DNA from: Pseudomonadota bacterium
Lineage (GTDB): Bacteria; Pseudomonadota; Gammaproteobacteria; Burkholderiales; SCOH01
Reading direction: 5' to 3'
NCBI GenBank assembly: GCA_030917985.1
Contig: JAUPTR010000181.1
Coordinates: forward strand, 1-10,711
DNA length: 10,711 nt
The notes under the pieces: generated by a model
Told to the model about the DNA's origin: nothing
Databases searched by the model: none
What the model saw: only the letters and a program-made list of their open reading frames with translations
Position numbers and translations under genes: made by a program
Shown here: piece after piece, positions 6,177-10,711 of the stretch
How the letters are laid out: each line of letters opens with the position of its first letter
Numbering within the stretch: the first letter of the stretch is position 1

Positions 6177-7264
6177 GATGCGTGTTCCGGAAACAGTTGC
6201 AGCAGGCCGGCTTCGCTGGCGGCGCACATGCCGCGTTCGGTGATCAGCCCGCTCACCAGCCGCGCCGGGGTGACATCAAAGCCGAGGTTGAGCGCCGGCG
6301 TGTTGTCCGGCGCAATCCGTACTTGTTGCAACTGGCCTTGCGGGTTTTTGCCTTGCACGTACAACACTTCGTCGGCTGTGCGTTGTTCGATGGGGATCTC
6401 GGCCAGGCCGTCGCGGATGTGCCAGTCGATGGTGGGCGAGGGCAACGCCACATAAAACGGCACGTCGTTGTCGTGTGCCGCCAGTGCCTTGAGATAGGTG
6501 CCGATCTTGTTGCAGACATCACCGCAGCGGGTGGTGCGGTCGCTGCCGACTATCACCAGATCGACCTGCCCATGCTGCATCAGATGCCCGCCCAGATTGT
6601 CGGCAATCAGCGTATGCGCCACGCCGTGCTGGCCCAGCTCCCAGGCTGTCAGGCTGGCGCCCTGATTGCGCGGCCGGGTCTCGTCCACCCACACATGCAG
6701 CGGAATCCCGGCATCAAATGCGGCATAAACCGGCGCCAGCGCGGTGCCCCAGTCGACAGTAGCCAACCAGCCAGCATTGCAATGAGTCAGGATCTGCAAC
6801 GGTCGTTGCAACGCTTGCCAGCGCTGCCGCAGCAGTGCCAGCCCGTGTTGGCCAATTGCATGATTGATGGCCACGTCTTCATCGGCAATCTGTTGTGCCG
6901 CTTGCCATGCCGACGCTGCACGCTGCGCCGGCTGCAGCGCCAAAACCTGTTGGCTGACGCGTTGCAATGCCCAGCGTAGATTAACGGCGGTGGGCCGCGC
7001 CGCCTGCAACGTGTTGACTGCCTGTTGCAGCGCACGGTCGCTCGCGTCCTGCTGCAACGCCAGTGCCAGACCATATGCCGCTGTGGCGCCGATCAGCGGG
7101 GCGCCACGTACTGTCATGTCGTGGATGGCGCTGGCCACCGCATCCAGTGTCGCCAGGGTGGTGATCTCGAAGCGATGTGGCAACAGCCGCTGGTCGATGA
7201 CCTGAATGCTATTGCCGGCATCACAGGGCCAGATGGTGCGAAAGGCTTGGCCGCCAATATTCAT
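6173..7264 (-). CDS. mtnA: S-methyl-5-thioribose-1-phosphate isomerase
   Basis: Converts 5-methylthioribose-1-phosphate to the ribulose-1-phosphate form in salvage of the SAM by-product 5'-methylthioadenosine; relatives also accept 5-deoxyribose-1-phosphate. The 363-residue product has the family hallmarks: MTVRGAPLIGATAAYG (50-65), THCNAGWLATVDWGTALAP (160-178) with catalytic Cys162, VDETRPRNQGASLTAWEL (193-210), and Asp242 within GSDRTTRCGDVCNKIGTY (240-257). The last motif is a little divergent from the common GADRI-ANGD form but keeps the catalytic Asp. The ATG at 7264 follows the rdgC stop by 32 bases; its ribosome site is weak. Its stop overlaps the start of the aldolase gene. No mtnP, mtnK, mtnB, mtnC or mtnD is present nearby, so the upstream phosphorylase or kinase must be elsewhere. 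Confidence 0.95.
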   Translation of the reverse strand: MNIGGQAFRTIWPCDAGNSIQVIDQRLLPHRFEITTLATLDAVASAIHDMTVRGAPLIGATAAYGLALALQQDASDRALQQAVNTLQAARPTAVNLRWALQRVSQQVLALQPAQRAASAWQAAQQIADEDVAINHAIGQHGLALLRQRWQALQRPLQILTHCNAGWLATVDWGTALAPVYAAFDAGIPLHVWVDETRPRNQGASLTAWELGQHGVAHTLIADNLGGHLMQHGQVDLVIVGSDRTTRCGDVCNKIGTYLKALAAHDNDVPFYVALPSPTIDWHIRDGLAEIPIEQRTADEVLYVQGKNPQGQLQQVRIAPDNTPALNLGFDVTPARLVSGLITERGMCAASEAGLLQLFPEHAS

Positions 7265-7296
7265 GCTGTATCAACTTTCAGAGTGAGCAAGCCGTA

Positions 7297-8211
7297 TCAA
7301 GCCTTGGGTGGTGTTTCGCCACCCAGCGCCTCGATCAGCTCGGGCAGCAGCTTGTCCAGCTCACCACTCATGATCGCCAGATTGGCATCAAACTGTTCGT
7401 CGTCATCGACTGCACCTGCGCTCTTGGCCTCATCCTGCAGCAAGTCCAGGTAGCCCAGGCGACGGATCACCAGCTCTTCGGTCAGTACAAAACTCATGCG
7501 GTCAGCCCAGGTCAGCGCCAGTTTGGTCACGCATTTGCCGCTGGCGAGGTGGTTGCGCACTTCGTCGGTGTGCAGATCCTGACGCAGGCAGCGCACCACC
7601 GCACCGTCTTCTTCCGGCAGTTTCAGCTCGCACTCGTCTTCAATGCCGAAATTGCCAAATGCCTCGCCTTCAGTCAGCCAGCCGGTCATCACTACCTGCG
7701 GGCTCATTTGCGTCGACAGCGGCCGCACCGCCAGCGCTTCCACTGCCTTGCGCAGCCATTCCAGCAGCTCTTCGGCTTTTTTGGCCGAAGCCGAATCCAC
7801 AATCAGCCAGCCTGATTGCGGCATCAGCATGGCGGTGGTCTTGCGGCGGCGGGTGAAGGCGCGTGGCAACAATTCGTCGGTCACGCGTTCGGTGATTTCC
7901 TTGCGCTCTTTCTTGCCAACCTTGCGGCTCTGCTGCTCTTCGATTTCCTGAATTTTCTGCTCGGCAAAATCGCGGATGACTGCGCTGGGCAGGATTTTTT
8001 CTTCGACACACAGGCTCACCAGCAAATTGCCGCCCACCGCATGCACAAAGGGTGTTGCCGCATGGCGAGCAGGCCGGCTGAAACCGATGCTCTGCCTTTC
8101 CATCTTGCCGACTGGCTGAAACTGCGTTGCTTCCAGCTTTTCCGACAGGGCGGCGGCATCCAGCGCAAACGGCTGAACAAAACGGTAAACCAGCAAATTA
8201 CGAAACCACAT
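7297..8211 (-). CDS. rdgC: Recombination-associated protein RdgC
   Basis: RdgC is a ring-forming, sequence-nonspecific DNA-binding protein that limits RecA access to DNA; it is nucleoid-associated in the cytoplasm. The 304-residue product begins with the typical MWFRNLLVYRF. It continues with the GFSRP segment, LLVSLCVEEKILPSAVIRDFAEQKI (63-87), the RRRKTTAMLMP block and WADRMSFVLTEELVIRRL, all characteristic of the family, and it has the expected length. The ATG at 8211 is preceded by GGAG ten bases upstream. It lies 93 bases after the small Cys-rich gene and 32 before mtnA on the same strand, so it may be part of a long leftward transcript. This transcript diverges from the SOS-controlled lexA operon. 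Confidence 0.96.
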   Translation of the reverse strand: MWFRNLLVYRFVQPFALDAAALSEKLEATQFQPVGKMERQSIGFSRPARHAATPFVHAVGGNLLVSLCVEEKILPSAVIRDFAEQKIQEIEEQQSRKVGKKERKEITERVTDELLPRAFTRRRKTTAMLMPQSGWLIVDSASAKKAEELLEWLRKAVEALAVRPLSTQMSPQVVMTGWLTEGEAFGNFGIEDECELKLPEEDGAVVRCLRQDLHTDEVRNHLASGKCVTKLALTWADRMSFVLTEELVIRRLGYLDLLQDEAKSAGAVDDDEQFDANLAIMSGELDKLLPELIEALGGETPPKA

Positions 8212-8304
8212 TTAATACAGTCTCCAGTTGATTCAATATTATCCATCGGGGTTGCCAGCATCATCGTACGCATAGCCATGCCGGCCCGGCCTTTGTCGCG
8301 CAAT

Positions 8305-8493
8305 TCAGCCTTGTGTTGCCTGATCCGGCTGGCCGGCGTTGCCATACAGCCGCTCCCACTCCGCCAGATCATGCCGGTATTTGGCCAGCTCTTCGGTATA
8401 CAGATCCAAGATACACGGCTCGCAACCGCTATTGCAGCATTCTTCCGGTGCGGGGGATTCAGGCGCTTGCGGGCAGGGTGGTGGGGTAAGCAT
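8305..8493 (-). CDS. Oxidoreductase-like domain protein (Cys-rich, 62 aa)
   Basis: A 62-residue protein with a Pro-rich start and the block EECCNSGCEPCILDLYTEELAKYRHDLAEWERLYG. This is the signature of the small 'oxidoreductase-like' domain (CCxSGCxxC followed by a short helix). The four closely spaced cysteines could bind a metal or iron-sulfur cluster, but no biochemical role is established for the bacterial members I know of. The ATG at 8493 is favoured because a perfect TATAAT on this strand (8537-8542) covers the alternative in-frame ATG at 8538. The ribosome site is weak. It is the first gene of the leftward series, 93 bases ahead of rdgC. Confidence 0.85.
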   Translation of the reverse strand: MLTPPPCPQAPESPAPEECCNSGCEPCILDLYTEELAKYRHDLAEWERLYGNAGQPDQATQG

Positions 8494-8536
8494 AGACAGG
8501 TTCTCGCATAAACAGAGGGCGCAAACAATTCCGCTC

Positions 8537-8542
8537 ATTATA
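8537..8542 (-). promoter_or_regulatory. -10 box of the leftward promoter (oxidoreductase-like gene and rdgC)
   Basis: The complement reads TATAAT, a perfect -10 hexamer, about 44 bases upstream of the ATG at 8493. No strong -35 is found at 16-18 bases, so activity depends on context or on an activator. It lies roughly 90 bases from the SOS boxes, so LexA bound there would not cover it directly. Confidence 0.45.
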
Positions 8543-8626
8543 TGTCGTGAAAGCCCGCCAACGTTGCCTGGTATGGCATCTCTACGCGACTGCTGCGCTA
8601 TCTGCCTGAGTCGACGCGCATTATGC

Positions 8627-8655
8627 TTGTAAACTGTAATAAGGTACAGTATGCT
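8627..8655 (+). promoter_or_regulatory. SOS promoter of the membrane protein-lexA operon
   Basis: TTGTAA (8627-8632) and TATGCT (8650-8655) are separated by 17 bases and each matches four of six consensus positions. The first SOS box fills the spacer and the second overlaps the -10 and start site, which is the usual geometry for repression by LexA. Confidence 0.5.
8632..8651 (+). promoter_or_regulatory. LexA operator (SOS box 1)
   Basis: The core is CTGTAATAAGGTACAG (8634-8649), which fits CTGT-N8-ACAG exactly, with TA on the right flank as in the enterobacterial consensus. It lies in the promoter spacer and abuts box 2. Confidence 0.85.
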
Positions 8656-8671
8656 GTATTCAAATACAGTA
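8652..8671 (+). promoter_or_regulatory. LexA operator (SOS box 2)
   Basis: The core CTGTATTCAAATACAG (8654-8669) fits CTGT-N8-ACAG with an AT-rich centre and a TA flank, so it is expected to be a strong site. It is exactly 20 bases from box 1, placing two LexA dimers on nearly the same DNA face. It ends just before the ribosome site AAGGAG (8672-8677). Confidence 0.9.
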
Positions 8672-8682
8672 AAGGAGCAACC

Positions 8683-9096
8683 ATGAAACATCAGACCCGT
8701 AGCGTATCTGCCTATCTGGAACACTTTGGCTTGCCTGTTGATAACGATGATGCCGCCTTTGTCTATCGGCTGGCGCTGGGCAGCGTAGGTGCTGTACTTG
8801 CCATGTTGTGGCTGGCGATGTTGCCGGCGTGGGCTGAAACCTTCATGCATTTGCACGCCGGCGCCGCAATCCAGATGTTGATTCTGTTATCGGCCGCAGT
8901 GATTGGTAGTGCTGCGGTCGTCTGCGGCCGGCTGGCCGTGCGTGGCCTGGCACGAAGCGTGGCTGACAGCGGCGCTGATGGCCTGATCAGTGCGGCCCGC
9001 GTAGCTGCACCAGCTTATGGTTTGACGTTGCGTCGCCTGAGCCTGTTCCAGCGCCGTACCCCGGCTCCGCAGCCTTGCCAGCGGCGACGTGGCTGA
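8683..9096 (+). CDS. SOS-controlled small inner-membrane protein, unknown function
   Basis: A 137-residue protein that I do not recognise. Residues 1-28 are polar and probably cytoplasmic. Two hydrophobic segments follow: about 30-50 (LALGSVGAVLAMLWLAMLPAW) and about 61-82 (AIQMLILLSAAVIGSAAVVCGR). They are joined by a short loop, ETFMHLHAG. The C-terminal 55 residues are basic, with RRLSLFQRR and QRRRG near the end. By the positive-inside rule both ends should be in the cytoplasm with a tiny periplasmic loop. The ATG at 8683 has AAGGAG five bases upstream; a longer in-frame start at 8623 would lie in the operator and is rejected. Two SOS boxes control it, and lexA follows 83 bases later. Inference: a DNA-damage-induced membrane protein, possibly a division or membrane checkpoint factor like others encoded beside lexA. 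Direct evidence is lacking. Confidence 0.85.
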   Translation: MKHQTRSVSAYLEHFGLPVDNDDAAFVYRLALGSVGAVLAMLWLAMLPAWAETFMHLHAGAAIQMLILLSAAVIGSAAVVCGRLAVRGLARSVADSGADGLISAARVAAPAYGLTLRRLSLFQRRTPAPQPCQRRRG

Positions 9097-9179
9097 TCCA
9101 CTGCCGCCCGCCAATACTGGGCAAAAGCAACGGCTGCACATTAAACTTGCATCAATTCGATATTTGACTGGAAACAACC

Positions 9180-9785
9180 ATGCTGACGGCAAGACAGACA
9201 GTAGTGCTGGATTTCATCAAGCAGTTTGCTGTAGAAAACGGCACCCCTCCCACTTTTGCCGAAATAGCGGAAGGGCTGGGTTTCAAATCGGTTAATGCCG
9301 CTGTCGAGCACGTCAAGGCACTGGCCAAGAAAGGCGTGCTGGAACTGCAATCCAACGTGGCGCGCGGCATTCGCCTGAAGCAGGAAGAGCTTGCCCCTGG
9401 CGTGCCCCTGGTCGGGCGCGTGGCAGCCGGTTCGCCCATTCTGGCCACTGAACATGTTGAATCGCGCTTCATGCTTGATCCTGCCCTGCTGGGCGGAGAT
9501 GCCGACTATCTGCTGCGGGTGCGTGGCAACAGCATGATCAATGCCGGCATTCTCGATGGCGACCTGATTGCCGTACGGCAGACACATCAGGTGAAAGAGG
9601 GCCAGCTGGTGGTAGCGCGCCTGGGTGAAGACGTGACCGTCAAGCGTTGGCATCGTGAAGGTAAGCAGGTGCAGCTGATTGCCGAAAACCCGGATTATCC
9701 GCCGATCAATGTAGATCTGGAGCGAGATTCGCTGGAGATAGAAGGTGTGTGTATCGGTGTGATCCGGTCGCTGGGTATACATTAA
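9180..9785 (+). CDS. lexA: LexA repressor (SOS regulator, S24 self-cleaving protease)
   Basis: Represses the SOS regulon and cleaves itself when stimulated by RecA filaments. The 201-residue product is full length. Residues 1-65 are the winged-helix DNA-binding domain with LTARQ at the start and a recognition region SVNAAVEHVKAL (37-48) close to that of E. coli, consistent with the E. coli-type operators found upstream. The cleavage site is Ala83-Gly84 in GRVAAGSP, and the catalytic dyad is Ser118 (GNSM) and Lys155 (VTVKRW). The ATG at 9180 follows a weak ribosome site (GGAAA). No CTGT-N8-ACAG occurs in 9097-9179, so SOS autoregulation should come through the paired boxes ahead of the preceding membrane-protein gene. 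Confidence 0.98.
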   Translation: MLTARQTVVLDFIKQFAVENGTPPTFAEIAEGLGFKSVNAAVEHVKALAKKGVLELQSNVARGIRLKQEELAPGVPLVGRVAAGSPILATEHVESRFMLDPALLGGDADYLLRVRGNSMINAGILDGDLIAVRQTHQVKEGQLVVARLGEDVTVKRWHREGKQVQLIAENPDYPPINVDLERDSLEIEGVCIGVIRSLGIH

Positions 9786-9927
9786 TGGCATAGTGGGCGC
9801 GCCGATTCTGGGCTGGTGTTTGAACCCGCTTGAATTCAGGTGCTTTTTTGCCTAGCCTGATGAGGTTGTTTCTGCTGTTCCTCCGCTGTTTGCCCTGTTT
9901 TGCTTACCCATATTGAGGAGTCTTGCG

Positions 9928-10275
9928 ATGAAAAAACTTTTGTTGTCTTTGTTTGCTTCCCTGGCCTTTGTTTCCTCGGCTTTTGCCGCCGTGGATATCA
10001 ATACCGCAACTCAGCAGCAGTTGGAGGCGCTGAACGGTATCGGCCCGGAAAAAGCCAAGGCGATTGTCGACTATCGACAGAAAAACGGCGCATTCAAGAC
10101 AACTGAAGATTTGATGAAGGTGCCCGGCATCAAGGAAGGCACGTACAGCAAGATCAAGACTGAGGTGATGGTTGGTGGCAGGGCTGCGCCAGCAGCCGCA
10201 GCAGGTACAAACAAGGCCGCGCCTGCCGCCGCTGGCAAGCCGGCACCTGCAAACGCCCAGCCAGTCAAAAAATGA
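9928..10275 (+). CDS. Secreted ComEA-like helix-hairpin-helix protein
   Basis: A 115-residue exported protein. Residues 1-20 form a clear Sec signal peptide (KK, hydrophobic core, cleavage after AFA). The mature part has the ComEA-type double helix-hairpin-helix: VDINTATQQQLEALNGIGPEKAKAIVDYR (22-50) and LMKVPGIKEGTYSKIK (62-77). This fold binds double-stranded DNA without sequence specificity. In competent bacteria periplasmic ComEA holds incoming DNA for transport. After residue 83 there is a flexible Ala/Pro/Lys tail of about 30 residues. The ATG at 9928 has GAGGAG seven bases upstream, which settles it over the TTG at 9913. The gene is followed by an intrinsic terminator and then cysM. 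Whether this host is naturally competent is not shown here. Confidence 0.9.
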   Translation: MKKLLLSLFASLAFVSSAFAAVDINTATQQQLEALNGIGPEKAKAIVDYRQKNGAFKTTEDLMKVPGIKEGTYSKIKTEVMVGGRAAPAAAAGTNKAAPAAAGKPAPANAQPVKK

Positions 10276-10300
10276 CAATATTGGCCTTCAGGCTGCCAGA

Positions 10301-10330
10301 AAAACCCGCCAGATTGGCGGGTTTTGTTTT
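10301..10330 (+). terminator. Rho-independent terminator after the ComEA-like gene
   Basis: AAAACCCGCCA (10301-10311) pairs perfectly over 11 bp with TGGCGGGTTTT (10315-10325) around the loop GAT and is followed by GTTTTG, giving a GC-rich stem and a T-rich tail 25 bases after the stop codon. The A-run on the left makes it a possible bidirectional terminator. Confidence 0.9.
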
Positions 10331-10359
10331 GTTGTGCACTGCAATTTGCTGCATTTGCC

Positions 10360-10365
10360 TATAGA
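10360..10365 (+). promoter_or_regulatory. Possible -10 box for cysM
   Basis: TATAGA lies 31 bases before the cysM ATG and just downstream of the terminator, so a promoter is needed in this gap. No convincing -35 hexamer is present at standard spacing. Confidence 0.3.
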
Positions 10366-10396
10366 ATCGCCGCAACATTCCGCTTATCGCAAGAAT

Positions 10397-10711
10397 ATGT
10401 ACAAAACGCTTGAAGATTTTATCGGCAATACGCCACTGGTGCGGCTGCAGCGCATGCCGGGCAACACATCCAATGTCATTCTGCTCAAGCTGGAAGGCAA
10501 CAACCCGGCCGGTTCGGTCAAGGATCGCCCGGCATTTTCGATGATCAGGAAGGCTGAGGCCCGAGGTGAGATTCGCCCCGGCGATACGCTGATCGAAGCT
10601 ACCAGCGGCAACACCGGCATTGCCCTGGCAATGGCTGCCGCGACGATGGGATATCGGATGGTGCTGGTGATGCCGGAACATCTGTCGATAGAACGGCGCC
10701 AGAGCATGGCG
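10397..10711 (+). CDS. cysM: Cysteine synthase B (O-acetylserine sulfhydrylase), 3'-truncated by window edge
   Basis: Pyridoxal-phosphate enzyme that makes cysteine from O-acetylserine and sulfide, or S-sulfocysteine from thiosulfate, in the cytoplasm. The 105 residues present match CysM closely: TLEDFIGNTPLVRLQRM, KLEGNNPAGSVKDRPA with the cofactor-binding Lys42, and LIEATSGNTGIALAMAAA (65-82), which holds the phosphate- and substrate-binding loop. NNPAGSVKDR is typical of CysM rather than CysK. The ATG at 10397 has only a weak ribosome site. The gene runs off the window at 10711 with the frame still open. Confidence 0.94.
   Translation, partial: MYKTLEDFIGNTPLVRLQRMPGNTSNVILLKLEGNNPAGSVKDRPAFSMIRKAEARGEIRPGDTLIEATSGNTGIALAMAAATMGYRMVLVMPEHLSIERRQSMA

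Noticed and set aside
8494..8538. Upstream in-frame ATG for the Cys-rich small protein.
   Set aside because: It overlaps the perfect TATAAT on that strand and has no Shine-Dalgarno; the added residues look like translated promoter DNA.
9786..9927. Possible terminator or promoter between lexA and the ComEA-like gene (TCAGG...CCTGA with a T-run inside the loop).
   Set aside because: The T-run is in the loop rather than after the stem, and the stem is only 5 bp. I see only the ribosome site at 9915-9920.
10287..10298. TTCAGGCTGCCA near the terminator resembles a Neisseriaceae DNA uptake sequence variant (one mismatch).
   Set aside because: I found no second copy in the window, whereas real uptake sequences are frequent in such genomes. 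A genome count would decide.
1..10711. CRISPR arrays, insertion sequences, tRNA genes or phage attachment sites.
   Set aside because: No regularly spaced repeats, transposase motifs, terminal inverted repeats or tRNA cloverleaf with conserved T-loop sequence were seen on either strand. The cloverleaf-like leader at 651-731 lacks tRNA sequence features.

Overview
The window looks like chromosomal DNA of a free-living Gram-negative proteobacterium, most likely a betaproteobacterium. The reasons are a ferrochelatase of beta/gamma type, RdgC, an Escherichia-type LexA with the CTGT-N8-ACAG operator, and a ComEA-like gene next to cysM. Base composition is moderately high in GC and even throughout. 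There are no mobile elements, tRNA or rRNA genes or CRISPR arrays, and no gene-free stretch reaches 300 bases. The genus cannot be fixed from the sequence.

Minus strand, positions 8493 down to 1. Nine genes run leftwards: a small Cys-rich 'oxidoreductase-like domain' protein, rdgC, mtnA, a FucA-like class II aldolase (ald2/drdA type), an alpha/beta hydrolase, a wax ester synthase/diacylglycerol acyltransferase (WS/DGAT), a second alpha/beta hydrolase, hemH, and a conserved protein that runs off the left edge. mtnA and the aldolase overlap by ATGA and form a plausible 5'-methylthioadenosine / 5'-deoxyadenosine salvage module yielding DHAP (the 'DHAP shunt'). The WS/DGAT flanked by two hydrolases suggests neutral-lipid (wax or triacylglycerol) storage and turnover. 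The 119-base gap between hemH and the leftmost gene can fold as a four-helix RNA whose closing 11-bp stem buries the Shine-Dalgarno of that gene. It is a candidate cis-regulatory RNA.

Plus strand, positions 8627 to the right end. A promoter carrying two abutting SOS boxes drives a 137-residue two-helix membrane protein of unknown function, followed by lexA with no SOS box of its own. This is an SOS operon with an uncharacterised damage-induced membrane protein in first position. Then come a secreted ComEA-like helix-hairpin-helix protein with a clear intrinsic terminator, and the 5' part of cysM (cysteine synthase B), cut by the window edge.

The damage-response side (SOS operon) and the rdgC side are divergent from one 189-base intergenic region, which puts two RecA-related regulators back to back. 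The most novel candidates are the SOS-controlled membrane protein and the sequestering leader RNA at 651-731.
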